A stretch of DNA of 64,000 nucleotides from Adiantum capillus-veneris (taxonomy: Eukaryota > Streptophyta > Polypodiopsida > Polypodiales > Pteridaceae). Under the pieces are notes generated by a model that made no database searches, was not told the origin of the DNA, and saw only the letters and a list, made by a program, of their open reading frames with translations. The translations under genes and the position numbers were made by a program. The stretch is from NCBI GenBank assembly GCA_014529385.2, contig CM043947.1:115647587-115711586 (forward strand), written 5' to 3'. This document shows, in pieces, positions 10,068-23,349 of the stretch (the stretch's first letter is position 1; every line of letters starts with the position of its first letter).

Positions 10068-11215
10068 ATAGCAATCGGAAAGGATTCCAATTGAGAGAAG
10101 AGATTGGTAATAGCTTGATTAAACAATAGATTTACATTACCCAATGTGCTTTGGAGGTATTGATCCCTCAAAGGTTTGATATAGAATCCGCCAAGTTAAT
10201 TGCCATAGCAGCAGAGCTCCCTTCTCCCAAGTGTGTTCAAGTGTGTCTAAAATTGAGTGTGAATGGCCTTTACATAGGGGTTTAGAGTTTTCTTGAGAGG
10301 CATGCCCATACCTCCCTTGCTCGCCCCCTCTTGCCAAATGAAGGATTAGACGTGTCACAAGTCTCTCACTTACTACTAGAGGTGTCTTCTTTTACCCAAT
10401 TGAGTGATACACCTCATGTACTTACCCATGCTTAGGGTCAATATACCATAAGAGATGGGCTATGGTCCTTTTATCAAGACGTGTGTGTACGTGTGAGTGT
10501 GAGTGTGTGTGTGTGTGTGTGTGAGTGAGAGAGAGAGAGAGAAGATGAAACAAAAATAACTTTATTCTCACCCATGTTGTGAGATATATCTTTTGGAATT
10601 ATTCCGATGGCATTAACAATTTCCTTCTTCTTTATCTTCTCTTTGTGTGTGTGTGTGTGTGTTCCTCCTCGTCCTCCTCCCCATAGATATTCATTTTTGT
10701 TGAAGACTTGTCATATAACTTTTAAAGTCACTTTAGATTGTTCCTACATGCAAACATTTTGTTAGGTATTTCTCTCTCCTCCTGCATCATTCATTGGACT
10801 TTGGATTTCAACACATTAAATACGACACTAAAACGTTGTGCTCCCTCTCTCTCTTTGATTTTTGATTGGCATCCTTGCCTACCAAAATTTAAGGAACTTA
10901 TAGATTTTTAAGCATGGCCCACATGTTAACTCTTAAAAATAAAGATAAAAAATAATCCAAGAATTGGTAAAAGGTCCATCAACTGAGCAATCTCTCTACC
11001 CATTTGGGATGTTAATGTGAGGGTTGGTCTTTGTTGGGCATTTAATCCATTTTCTACGAGTGAAACACTTTAGCTATCCTTTTAAAAATACACTAATGCC
11101 AAAAAATAATGTCTTGAAAATTTGAAAAGTGTGTGAGCTTAAAGGGTAAAATATTTCTTTATCTTTCTCCCCCTCATAAATGTACATGTGTATGCACACA
11201 CAAGCAATGTGATGG

Positions 11216-11252
<37 letters not shown>

Positions 11253-12189
11253 TATATAGACACACACACACACACATAAGCAATGTGGTGGCCTCTCTCT
11301 CTCTCCCTCTCATGGTCAATAATGTGGATAACAACTCCTACATTTGCATGTCATGCATGTGCTCAAAGCGAAACAGCCCCAATGCTAGCGAGCTTTTTTC
11401 TTTTTCTCAAGCTCTGTAAAGAAATACATACTTCCAAAATTTTGTAAAACATATCAATATTGGTCTTGGAAAACACCCCTTGAAAAAATAAATCCAAATA
11501 TATCTTTAAAAATTACATTTCCATTAAATAAAAAAATCATTAAAAAAAGAATTTTAACTAAATTTCTTTCTTTTTTGTTATTTCTTCAGAAAATAAATTC
11601 TCTTTAAGTACTAAAGTTATCCCCTTTTGGTTATGTGCAATCAAACTTGAACATTTATTTTATGTAGAGTAGAAAGTCTTTTGACTTTACATTTGAAAAG
11701 GCTTGTCACTACTTACATATTGCAAAGGCTGTCATTTCTTACAATCTTCCCCTTCACTTTTGCATTTTAGATTTAGATGTTTTGCAAGGTGTTTTTTGAA
11801 ATGAACCAGGGAGTGACACGTGGACTCCCTCTCCTTCCTTCAAAAATTTAAGCTGCATTATAAAGAGTATAGATTTCTCCTCTCTGAGTTTTTTTTACAA
11901 AGTGAGCTTATCTATTGACAAACTATTTATATAAAGTAAGGTGTAGAGTTAAGAGCCCAAAAAGTTGGGAAGTACTTAATTAACCTATTTCTATACTTTT
12001 TTTATTTTTCTGAATTAGGACAATATAGAAAAAACTACTTCCTTTTTCAGTTGTGGGTTTTATAAGACTATAATTCTAGGGATTTTCTAGCACTATTAAG
12101 TGAGTCAGGTTAGTGGTACACTTATAAGTATTGACTCTAATGAGAAGCTATTTATGGGGTCTTGGGAGAGCGTCCTCATGCTACCAAAC
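10068..12189. other. Unassigned sequence with microsatellites and one dispersed repeat
   Basis: No credible gene. Contains a GT then GA run at about 10481-10540, a GT run near 10645-10662, and a compound CT/CA run at about 11213-11278. A segment at about 11745-11880 resembles 35690-35820 (shared strings CTTCACTTTTG and TTTGAAATGAA, then an interrupted GTGACAC.TGGA match), marking an unidentified dispersed repeat. The first bases, 10068-10072, are the right flank of the Tat-like insertion. Confidence 0.6.
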
Positions 12190-12642
12190 TTATATCAATG
12201 CTAAAAAAACCCTAGGTTTAGTGTAATCCCCCCACAAACTTAGATGTATATACAAAATTTACTGTAAAAACTTTCAAATTTAGTCAATTTACCCTGAATA
12301 TATTCTCATATGTAGGTTTGCCAAGTTTTTGGAAAAAAAGTTTTTTTGAGCATTGCTGCCACAGAGAGAGAGAGAGAGAGAGGGAGTAGTCAGAGAGAAA
12401 GAGAGGGTGAGAGCCAAAGTTTGCAAAAAGTGTGTTTCAACTTGCAATGATGTCGCTTTAAAATTCAAAGCTTGAGAACAAGAAAAAAAGGAAAAACACC
12501 ACCTATATTTTGAGGAAAATAGTGTAAACATGTTTTACATTAGCTCAATTTTTTAAAATCTCCTTTTGGAACACTCACAAAGGAATTGGATAAGGTTCTC
12601 AAAAAATTGAATTTCTAGTGAGAGCGCTCCATTATCTGTGTT

Positions 12643-12685
<43 letters not shown>

Positions 12686-14345
12686 CAAAAATATCTAGCC
12701 AAGAGCTTGCTCCCATAGGCAACAGAGTGAAAGGCTAGAAGTTGCATTCGACGAGTTGAGTTTGACGACAACTAATGATTCTTGGCAATAGGTGAGAAGG
12801 GACAGCTTGCATCATGGCATTATCGAGACATCTGGACGATATACATAATTTGCACAAACATCTTCTTTGCGAGGTGAGCACACCTTTGTTCACCTTCTTT
12901 GTTTACCGTGTTATTTTAGGGGTAGCTTGAAGGTTTTCACAAAAAATTTCTCTACTTATAGGTTTTCTCACCTTCAAATTTAGAATTTCGTGGTAAACCT
13001 GAAACTTTGTATTTCAAGTTACACTGAACCATGGGTTTTCAAGCACTGTCGGATACACAATTCTCTTTTTTGAAAACTTGGAAAACCTATATATGATAAA
13101 TTTTAGAGGTGGATTTACTACGTTTGAAGAATTTTCACTAAATTTTTCTTGCCTCGAAATTTAGAGTTTAGAGCTAGGTGGGGATACACCAAGTCTAGGT
13201 TTTTTTGAGCACTAGATGGTATAGGATGTTTTCTCTTCAAATCTAGTTTTGAAAGGTAAATGTCAATATGTGTAGGTGGAGTTACATTGAGCCTACGTAT
13301 TTTGCTAACATTGTGATACACAAACAAAACATTGCTTCTTTATATAAACAAAAAAACATCGATAATGCATATTAAAGGTAGTGCTCAAAAAAACATATTA
13401 AAGACATTGCTACTTTATAGGAATCAAACATTACTAATGCATAAGAAAAATTGGTGAAATATGTGAGAAAATAGTTTTTAAAAATAGCAAATTTTAAATT
13501 TATGCTAGTTTTCTTGGTTTGCTTCTTTGTGGGGGAGGAAACTCAGCCGATGGTCGCTTAGTAAAAGAGATTTTCCTGAATATTGACTAGAATTAAGGTA
13601 TAGAATGTAAGAAAAGTCAAGCCATGTGAAACTGTGAAATTAAAAGTAAAATAATAAAAACTTATTAATATATGTGTGTGTCTGTATCCATAGGATTTAC
13701 TAGAATGCAAGAAAAATGTCAGGATATGAAATGAAAGTGAAATAAAAGGATCCATTTTAAAATTAAAATAACATTTAATGTAAGTCTCAATCATCACTGA
13801 AAACATTGAAAGTATGCGTAACCCAACTCATCTCCAAGGCTTCTCTTAGAAAGCAATAAAACATTGCTTGAGAAAAACTTCTCCCCGTAAACTTGGCAAA
13901 CCTACATATGAGAAATAGTAGAGCCAAGGTAACTAAATTTCTCTAGACTTTTTTTCCTTTAGATTTAGAATTTAGAGGTAAGTGGGTTTACACTAAACCT
14001 AAGTTTTTTGAGCACTATCCAATATACAATGTATCCTTTGCCTTCAAATTTAGAATTTAGAGGTAAAATTCAAAATTTTGATCAGATTTTATGCTTTTTT
14101 GTCACTGTGATATATAAGCAAAATATTGCTAGTGGAATATATTAAAGGTAGTTCTTGACAAAACTTTTGTCCAAACACTTGGCAAGCCTACAGGTGAGAA
14201 ATAATAGATGTAAAGTGACTAAAGTTGGAGGTTTTACAAATAGATTGCACCAAGTTCCTGCTAATTTTCTAGGTTTTTCCCCTTTAGCTTTAAACTTGTA
14301 TGTGAGATTACACCAAACCTAGGTTTCTATTGAGCATTGAAGTTT
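12190..14345. repeat. Decayed repeat family, one inverted and several direct copies
   Basis: A unit of roughly 170-290 bp recurs. It has landmarks CTTGGCAAACCTACATATGA, AAATTTAGAATTTAGAGGTA, ACACTAAACCTA and TTTTTTGAGCACT. Direct copies lie near 13068-13230, 13855-14030 and 14150-14345, with partial ones near 12960-13060 and 14040-14100. An inverted copy is at 12190-12358. GA microsatellites occur at 12361-12382 and 12646-12684. No protein is predicted; the family is not one I recognise. Confidence 0.6.
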
Positions 14346-15253
14346 AAAGATGCTTCTGTTTGTTGGTATGGCTACGCAAAGTGATGCAATGACCTATGCA
14401 CCCTTTGTAACTATGCACTTGTTGTTAAAGGAAATGCAATAAGAAGGAAAGTTTTGTGAGAATTCCCAAAAACATTTTTGTTAATACAAGTATCCCAAAC
14501 AATGTGGGAATTGCAAAAAGAAGAAGTAGAAGGATATTCCTTTGCAACGTGGATGATCGTGCAAGGAGTAAGATCTCGATCATAGAGTGTTTGTTCTCAT
14601 GAGTCAAAGTACTTACATTATGTCCTCATATACGAGGAGAATAGTCACATGGCTTCTATAGGCTATAATTGTTCCCTTGATGATAATGAGATCCCTCCTC
14701 CCCCATAACCACAATAGTGAGTGGATAAATTATATTCACCAAAGTAAATGTACACGACAACCTCAAGCTTGTCTTGAGCCTTGATGGATACCATATTACA
14801 ATGATAAGCTACGTGTTCCCACTAAGAGGCAAGAAACTACCAGTATTTAGATCAACTATGACCCATTAGAATGGCGTTGATGGTCCCGTATCACTCATTG
14901 TAGTCCTTCCTTTTACCAATGGAGACAATCAAATCCCTGATTTCTTGAACCCGCTCAACAAAGCTAGCAATTAAAAGAGAATTCTCAAACACTTTCTTGG
15001 AATTCTAGATTTTCTTAAACTAGCATAATTTAATGAATTCTATGTACACAAGAAGAACTTGGATTTTAATCACCATCCCTCCCAGGACCATGTGGTTCTT
15101 GAAGAATCCTATTTTCTAGGTCTTTTCAACCCATTTACAATTCTTTCTTGAGAGGACATTGATATCCAGACATTACTTGAATAGTGGGGGAGGTCCTCAC
15201 AAGACATTTTCCAGTCTGAACAACTATTTGAGCCAATCACTCTAGCATGAATC
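14346..15253. other. Unassigned sequence with a possible old LINE 3' tail
   Basis: From about 14707 the sequence resembles the 3' end of the LINE starting at 15254 and the LINE tail at 35234: CACAATAGTGAGTG..., followed by CTTGAGCCTTGA. This suggests an older, diverged minus-strand LINE fragment running to about 15240. Nothing else is recognised. The last ten bases, AGCATGAATC at 15244-15253, are the left target duplication of the younger LINE. Confidence 0.45.
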
Positions 15254-15596
15254 CTTTTTTTTTTTTGCAAAACTCACAATTGTGAGTGAATAGTATTAAG
15301 AACATCAGAAATATACACCAACCTCGAGCTCACACCGAGCCTTGAGGGTCAAAGGATTACAAGTTTTCTGTTTGAAAGAGAAACCACAACTACTCCTAGG
15401 CTTTACTTATTACAAGATGTCATCATGTCCTATATTGTTCCAGACCAGTCCTCTGAGGCTCGTTTGCCTCCGATCCTATGGATCGTCCCTCTGCTCTTTT
15501 GTATGATTTCACAAAAGCTTTCCATATCCAGATCCCCCACAAACACGCGGTGGTTCTTTGATTTCCAAATACGGTGAAAGAAGTAGTACCGGATTA

Positions 15597-15905
15597 CACT
15601 ACAAGAGGTTTTTTGCTCTTGTGATGCTTTTAGCGACGGAAATACATTGGGTTTTTAAAACCCCCGGCGTCGCTAAGCGCGTCGCTATTATCATCGATAC
15701 AGGGATGTCGCTCTACGCGTCGCTAATACACTGCATTTTTAAAACCCACGGCGTCGCTATTAGCATCGATACAGGGATGTTGCTCTACGCATCGATACAG
15801 GGATGTCGCTCTACGCATCGCTATAAGCGTCGCTATAGGCGTTGCTATATAGCGACGCTGCAGGCCCGTAGATAGCGACGCTGCAGAGCCTAATATAGCG
15901 ACGTG
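15597..15905. repeat. CACTA left end with subterminal repeats
   Basis: After the CACTACAAG tip, the octamer CGTCGCTA or its complement TAGCGACG recurs many times from about 15633 to 15905, first mostly in one orientation and then in the other. Such subterminal arrays bind the TNPA-type protein in En/Spm (established for maize En/Spm). Here function is inferred from position. Confidence 0.85.
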
Positions 15906-16703
15906 TAATATAAAAATTTTTGGTGGCAGGGCACACTCATCAACCATATTGAATGTTTCATTTGTCTATTTACCTTTGAAAAAAATTACAAAGGTAAATA
16001 TAGACCCAAAATAGTCACCCACAAGACAATATAATCATTAACTCCATCATCCATAGTACGTATTGTTTGCAAAATAAAGATACAAAAATGAAAAGCGTGA
16101 ATTGATGGAAGTAAATAAATGACCATTGTACACAATAGCAAAGTCACTTGATTGTTAATCATTGCAAATGTAATAGTTACAAACGATTGTCATTATTTAG
16201 AAAATATACATGGTTTTCAAAAATACATAGTTACATGGTCTCATGATACATAAGGTATGCCAAAAAGAAACTAATGCTATCTAGGTATGGCTAAACTGAC
16301 CTCATCTAATCAGACGTCTCATCGCGTCTAAGTGACGTATCTGTCGGATTCTGCAAAAAAAAACAATAAGATAGCTTTTTGTAAGTATAAACATATAGCT
16401 AGCGACGTTTATAAAACAATACAATAAATAGAAAATAATAAACCCTAATACTAACCATGCTTCCGCGAGAAGTCAGGATGTCTATAAGGGCGTTTAAGCC
16501 CTTCTTGTCTGCGTACTCACGCTCGTACGGTGTGGGATCACGTCCTGTAAACGACCACTATCAAAACATACAAAGAATCCATTATGTTAGAATTTCAAAT
16601 CCCATAAACCCTAAACTATCAAACATAGATGCAAAAACACTTACAAAATCGGCCTCAAATGATGCCCACCTGCCGCTCCCCAAGTGGTGCGAGCTCCCTG
16701 CCT

Positions 16704-17600
16704 CTACTTGCACTTTGGCTGCTTCCACTTGTCAGGATTCTCGTGCGCTTCTTTCTTCGCATTCTTCCAATCTTCTTTGGCCAGCCAATTTGGTATGTTG
16801 CACCCATGCTTGATTGCTTTTTGCACTTTGGAACGCTTATGCTTGCAGTATTCGCGCATTTGAACCTTCATCACATCTTCATTGAAGCGGTCATCCCGTG
16901 TTGGAATGGGAAACTTGTCATGAAGCATGCTGATGACTCTGTCTTTTAATTCATTTCGTACTTCACTCTAGGTGTTTAGTATGTAGTGTCTAAACACCTG
17001 AGAGCAAAGACCGCACATGCACGAAATCACCTTCTTGCCGTCATCATCCAAGATGATGCCGCCGCTGAAGTTGACGGAGAAAGGCAAGCCCTCTTGCCGT
17101 TGACGCCTGAACCTAGCTGTCTCGGTAGGGGTTTCTAGCGGCATTTCAACGGGGGTACGGACCCCAGGTGTCTCCACTGGAGTCTGAGCCCCGAAGCAAG
17201 GAGTGTCCAGAGTGACTCCTGGAGGAGTAGCTAGTGGTGTGTAGCTGTGGGGAACGGCAGTGAGCCGCACAAAACCTGGTGTCGATGGTGATGCCGTGGC
17301 TAGTGTCGAGACGGGCAAAGAAGGGGAGGGTAAAGAGCCTTGTCGAACACGAGGTGGTGTCGAAGCATCGGTGGCGCCACCCCCACAACAACCGCCACCG
17401 CCACCACTGTAGCGCCGGTGCGTAGACGAGTGTGAAGATCGTCTCATCGACACCGAAGCTTCGGAGCGCGCTGAGGACTCTGAAACAGAGGGGGATGCGG
17501 ATGGAGTAGAAACGCGCGATGGTGCGCCAGAGTGATGACGCTCCACGTACCACTGTCTCTGCTGGGGTGACAAAGAAGAAAGATACTCCTCATCATCCAT
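16704..17600 (-). pseudogene. TNPA/Ptta-like second CACTA protein
   Basis: Start placed at the ATG at 17600 (MDDEEYLSSLSPQQ), which follows a TGCAG that looks like a splice acceptor. The first half is Ser/Thr/Pro-rich with a Gly/Cys run (GGGGGCCGGG). The second half (KFPIPTRDDRF ... VQKAIKHG ... PNWLAKEDW) has the look of the plant transposase Ptta/En/Spm domain, the DNA-binding partner of the main transposase. A single in-frame TAG at 16968 splits it from the part at 16704-16928. The low-complexity sequence upstream of 17600 (LSLSLS from a GA microsatellite) is not part of the protein. It could be a working gene only if the TAG is read through. Confidence 0.7.
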
Positions 17601-17666
17601 ACCTGCATTAAACACACAAAAATTTAAACTTAATATTGAATGAATGGAGTAGAAAACATGGACAAG

Positions 17667-17667
<1 letters not shown>

Positions 17668-17723
<56 letters not shown>
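17668..17723. repeat. GATA/GA microsatellite
   Basis: Tandem GATA units pass into a long GA run just upstream of the second CACTA gene. It generates spurious LSLSLS translations on the minus strand. Confidence 0.95.
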
Positions 17724-17726
<3 letters not shown>

Positions 17727-18053
17727 GAGGTGCTCGTCATCTCTGCTTATGAGAACATACCTAGAGCATACGTACCTGGAGTGGACGCAAAGACCATTAA
17801 ATACAATGACGCAATGACGCATATAAATACAATGATGCAATGATGCAATGACGAAAATACTTAAAGAGCCGGAGAATTGTACAAGAACGTGAATGTGCTT
17901 GTAGCTTTGGAATGTTCAAAGGCTAGCAGCAACAGAAAGTGTTCTTCTTCTATTCAACTTGAGTGATGGAAGAGGCTAGTGCATAACTCTGAAGTTACAA
18001 AACGGAGCAAAATTGTTCAAATACAATATTTATGGCTTTAAAAGATCTCTCTC

Positions 18054-21000
18054 TCATCCTCGCATAGCTCCGTTTAAACAGATGTCCTCTGTTTCATTTT
18101 GTAGATCCTCTGCATGCACCCCATAGAGAGTAGCAGCTTGATGTTCGTCTGGCACCACCTCCACGGCTTCTGACTGAGCATCTTCTCCAATCTCCTCCAT
18201 TGATGCCGCTATGATTGGCACATGGTAGCCTTCATACCTCCGTGCACTACGAGGGGCTACCTCTATGACGTACCACCAGTTTGATGCAGACTTTGTGGGA
18301 TGAAATATCACCTTCCAGAGCCACATAACTTACATGAGAGCTTCCAAGCACATAAATTCTAAAACACACGTTAACTATTTACATACTTACTTGTTCACAA
18401 TGCTCGGGTAGTATGAAAGTGTCTCTAGGTCAGTCCATTTCTTAGTTGAATCCACCTCAAGAAAACCAGACTCTCTTCTATGCACAGTAGCGTTGTGACC
18501 CTCCATGATTATCTTGCACCATTGCACGTCGAACAAGTTGACAAAAAATCCTCTATAATCGATCCTCAAAATCTCTTGTAGCGTGCCGAAGTAAGAGAGT
18601 TCCACCACCACAGGATCTGCATCAGAGGACCGTCGTCGACTAGACTGTTCAAAATTTTCCATGATTCCATATTCTTGAGTAAAAAGTTTTTTGTCAATCC
18701 ATTCCACCCTAAAATGTCGACCTTTACACCATGTTGCTGTGTATGACTTATACTACAACCAACAAATATTATGAGTGGTCGTTCAAACATCTATAAAGTT
18801 AGTAGTCGTACATTGCAAACTTACCTTGGTCGCACAACCCCTAGAGTACTCCCACTCTTCCTCAGTCACTGCTTCACCGCACTATTGTGCGCTTTTCAAT
18901 TGGTTCTGCAACCATGTTAAGCTCATGAATGTTGGTAGGCTCTTCTGACCCGTCGGATAGTGCATCGGTGGTCGTCTTCCCCGTCTCCACTCGATTCTTG
19001 CCCTTTGTTGCTCTTGCTTTGCATCCTCATATTGTGAAATCCACTTCTGCATGAGTGGATTGTGAAGCATGCAAAATCGGTTGATTTTAGCCTCTAGATC
19101 TTCCATCATCTTCTTCTCAACACCGAGATTTCACATGACAATTCCAGATATGCGCTCATCATCTATGGTTCGCCATAGCGTGTCCCGGGCTTTATCCAAT
19201 CCGTCTAGCCACTCTTTAATTTACACTGGGGACTCTAATACCAGCCAACCTTCTGCCATGCTACCCTCCAGACGTGCCTTCTGACGCACATATACCTTGA
19301 GCGTTTTCATGAAACGTTCTAAAAGGAACATCCATCTGGAATGTACTGTGCCAGCTATTTCCACCTCATCAACTATGTGAACAAGAAGATGCACCTCAAT
19401 GGTTAGCATGGTAGTAGGAAAATGTTTCTCAGACATGCACACAACCTCCGCAGCGTTTAGTTTGGTGAATGGTACGGAGTCTACGTTGATCTTCTTTTGT
19501 GAGATCCATTGTACCAACTTCACAAGTTTGTAGATTGTGTTACGGACGTCAAGAGACAGACATCCCTCAATGAAAACTAGTAAAATAAACTGCAAACACG
19601 TGCAACAATGATATTAAAGTCCACACGTGAATTTGTTACACAATTCTCACTATGATATACTCCACTATGAACATACGTGACACATTTTATGCCAGTCGTG
19701 TGACTTCAAGCCGGTAAGCTTTCCTTCTTTAGTAAAACACATTCAGAGTGAGTGCATTACATTAGTGGGGGTCCGCAAAGATCAAATGGTCTCTTTTACT
19801 TTGCGTTCTTGGGCTCCTATGAAAACCCATGGTGCTTTAGGGAGTTTTATTGATCCATCGGACGCTGTTTGCGGCTAATATTTCTCCATACGATCCACAT
19901 TTTTAAGGTCAACTTTGGCTCCCAAAGTATTTTTCTTGTCGGTCAGATGGTGGCTCTCTTACCAAAAAGCCGTCATGTAACACATGATTCTCTGGAAGAT
20001 ACGCTTGATGACCTTCATAGATTTGCTTCTTCAGTGAGGGTGCCCTACGTGCATTCAGTCTAGGTCCACATGTGACACATGCTCTTGTAGACACATGATA
20101 ATAGATCAGCTTGAGAAAATCCAGGATTTACAGTGTCTGAGTTAGGAGTGGAAATAGATCACCTGAGCATTTTCTGTTAGTCCGGGATAGTCATGCATGG
20201 TCCACATTAATATGCCTCTGATCAAAGCATTCCGTCGACCTGTGTGTCGGCTCATATCCACCACCTCTATGCCAATCCACAATTTTTGTAGCTCTTCCAA
20301 TAGTGGACGAAGATACACATCCATATTCTTCACTTTATATCGCCCCGACACAATCAAGCTTAGCCATAGGTGCCCATTCTTCGTAGTCAACCACGGGGGA
20401 ATGTTGTAGTCGACGATGAAAACGGGCCATACACTGTAAGATGTTGATCTTTGACCAAATTGATTTACGCCATCCATAGCCAGGCCTAAGTGCAAATTTT
20501 GAGCTTCCTAGCAAAATCCGTCCATGTTCCATCTATATGTTTCCAGGCTGCACAATCTGCAGAAATCCATAGCACACCATCCGAAGATTTATTCTCTTCA
20601 TGCCATGATGCTAGGGCGGCCATGGACTTACATTCAAAGAAATTCTTGATGCGAGGAAGCAGAGAAAAATGTCATAAAACCTTTTGCGGAATTTTTTTTC
20701 CGTGGAGATCTATTCCATATCTTTCGGAATCACATTTCGAACACTTCTCCATGTCTATGTATTCCCCTCTGAAAAGAATGCAGTCATTAGGACAAGCGTG
20801 GATTGAATTGTAATCCATCCCGAAGTTATGCAAAATCTTTCTTGCTTCCTCTCGGGAGTCTAGCATCACATTATCAACTGGTATTATGTGCTCTTTGAGC
20901 AATCTACACAACATAAAAATACGGTACAATTGTGTAAAAATCTATCAGATCATTATACATTTAGAGTTTTATTAAAGTAAACTAATATATTGAAATAGAT

Positions 21001-21536
21001 CACCTGAAAAGTGCTACGACGCTAGTGTCACTCCATCCAAACTTTGTATGCATGTTGAGAAGAACCAGGAGTGCTTTCAATCTAGACACACGTGCTCCAT
21101 TATACAATGGCGTATCGGCTTCACTTTTCATATCATCATAGACAAGCCTTTCTGAATCCATGATCGTCTCGATCATTTCATCAATCTCGGGCTCAAACAT
21201 TGTCTCGTTGGGAATGTGGTCTGCATGATCATTCCCCCAGCTGTCTGAGGCTACATCTTGTGGCCTCAAATATGCTGCTTGACCAAAGCGCCTGCGAACA
21301 CGTCTAGTTGGTTGCAAGATTGCTGCCTGTTGGCCAGCGTCAGAGTCTAACGAGCTATAATTGGCAACAACTCGATCCATAATAGATGGATCAAACTCGC
21401 CAAATTCACGAATGTGCTACAAAGAAACGCGTCTTGTCCGTCGCACAACATGCTTGCACTGGTTACAAGGACATAAGATCCTCGTTGAGAGATAGGTGTT
21501 TCGGTTGGACGGCCCCACATCCTCGTCACTACTCAT
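18054..21536 (-). pseudogene. TNP2-type CACTA transposase (TNPD-like), multi-exon, few breaks
   Basis: Catalyses excision and reinsertion of the element. N-terminus from the ATG at 21536: a transposase-associated domain with ILCPCNQCKH. Then RLKALLVLLNMHTKFGWSD and, after an intron at 20904-21003 (AG|GTGATC donor, TGTAG|A acceptor, frame kept), IHACPNDCILF, LASWHEENKSSDG, HLGLAMDGVNQFG and WPVFIVDYNIPPWL, the hallmark TNP2 core. CVTCGPRLN follows, then a DUF4218-like part (FPTTMLTIEVHLLVHIVDE ... RWMFLLERFMKTLK) and a DUF4216-like part (LSYFGTLQEILRIDYRG). One TAG in the first exon and frameshifts near 20490 and elsewhere indicate decay, though some gaps are probably unmarked introns. Confidence 0.88.
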
Positions 21537-21600
21537 AATAAGGGCAAAATCCTTATAATCTGGACAACAAATTTAATCTTCTAGATGCATTCTTCGTCTT

Positions 21601-21635
<35 letters not shown>

Positions 21636-22169
21636 TTCACATTGTAAACTACCTCACACTCTCTAGTCATGTCCAATCCCCGCACACCTCGGTTTAGAGG
21701 TGCATGGAGATCAGAACCACCGGGTTATAATCTCGTCTTTATTGGTCAATGCCTATATTTGTAGGTACAAGAAATCTACACACCCACGTCTACATGATAC
21801 TGCATGTAGTGGACAAAACCCCTTTGCCTCTTCTCTATCTGTAGCATTTCACAGCATCTTAACATCTTTGCATAGTAGATCTTTGTTTGTAGCATGCAAA
21901 TATGACATTCTTGCAATGTAGCTGATGTCTGCTCAAGGAACTTAATTCTTAATCTAGATTTGACAGGATGTGGTGTGTGTGTGTGTGTGTGTGTGTGACC
22001 CTTGGAATCGTCATCTTGCATCACTAATATCTGTGTAGGCACAATATGCTCTTCCATTAGCTGAACATGACGGCTTATTGTATGGTAGCAGTAGTCGAAC
22101 ATGCAGGTGGAATTGCTGGTCCGCATGGACTGTCGAGGCTGTGAGCGTAGGAAATTTTTTCGCCATTTC

Positions 22170-22350
22170 TTCTAACCTTAAATAACCTAAATCTAATATA
22201 ATATAACATAAATCTAAATCTAACGTAGATAAACCTAAATCTAATCAAACGTAAATCTAGCTAAAAATAAACCTAAATCTAATGTAATTTAACTTAAATA
22301 AACCTAAATCTAATTTAACGTAAGTCTACATCTAACCTAATCTTTAACGT
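22170..22350. repeat. Degenerate CTAAATC-type tandem repeat
   Basis: Irregular repeats of AACCTAAATCTAA lie in the region 5' of the transposase gene. They resemble but do not match the plant telomere heptamer CCCTAAA. They may be part of the CACTA 5' region. Confidence 0.7.
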
Positions 22351-22354
22351 CTTT

Positions 22355-22750
22355 TGGGATAGTTTCCTACGACGTTAAAACTCTCTTCTTCTTGTGTGTG
22401 TGTGTGGGTATGTGTGTACCAATAAAAAGAGAAAAATGGTATAACCTTTCTATCACCCAAGTGTGGTAGATTGGTTATGCCATTTTCCTCCTGAATAACA
22501 AGTCTTGAGTTCAACTCCTCGTCGGCTAGATTTTTAGGTCTCTTAAATTAGTTTCCTACGACGTTAAATTAAACTCTCTTCTTCTCGGGTGTGTGTGTGG
22601 GTACGCCAATAAAAATAGGAGAAAAATAGAATAACTTTTCTATCACGAAAGTGTGATAGATTGGTTATGCAATTTCCCTTATGAATAACATGTCTTGAGT
22701 GCAACTCCTATCGACTAGATCTTTAAGGTCTCTTGGGATACTTTCCTACG
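22355..22750. repeat. Tandem duplication, ~195-bp unit
   Basis: Two successive units each begin CTACGACGTTAAA, contain TTTCTATCAC then TAGATTGGTTATGC, and end with a CTTGAGT...CAACTCCT block. They differ by substitutions and GT-run length. Located in the 5' part of the CACTA element; no coding potential seen. Confidence 0.8.
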
Positions 22751-22784
22751 ATGTTAAGACTCTCTTCTTCTTCTTCTTTTCTCT

Positions 22785-23109
22785 CTCTCTCTCTTTGTTT
22801 TATATATATATATATATCTTTTCCTCTCTCAATGTGTGTGTGCATTCTTTGATTATGCATGTGTGTGTGCGAGTTTTTGGTTTATGCATGCTCTCTCTCT
22901 CTCTTTTCCTCTCTCAATGTGTGTGTGCTTTCTTTGATTATGCATGTGCGTGTGCGCATTTTTGGTTTATGCATGCTCTCTCTCTCTCTCTCTTTCTCTC
23001 TCAATGTGTGTGTGCTTTCTTTGTGTATGCATGTGTGTGCGTTTTTTGTTTATGCTTGCGGTCTCTCCCTCTCTCTCTCATTCTATCTCTCTCTCTCTCA
23101 AAAGCACAA

Positions 23110-23145
<36 letters not shown>

Positions 23146-23316
23146 GGAGAGAGAAAGAGGGGAAGGAACCATGAGAGTTAGGAGAGGGAAGGAGCATACC
23201 TGGCTCTCCTTCCTCTCCTCGTGTGTGTGTGAGAGAGAGAGAGAAGGGGAGAGAAAGAGGGGAAGGGAACATTAGAGTGAGGAGAGGGAAGGAGCATACC
23301 TGGCTCTTCTTCCTCT

Positions 23317-23349
<33 letters not shown>

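Noticed and set aside
16968-17840. Extension of the second CACTA protein upstream to 17840
   Set aside because: The extra N-terminus is a GA-microsatellite translation, and an acceptor-like TGCAG precedes the ATG at 17600.
22170-22350. Interstitial telomere-like repeat
   Set aside because: Units vary around AACCTAAATCTAA and do not form runs of CCCTAAA.
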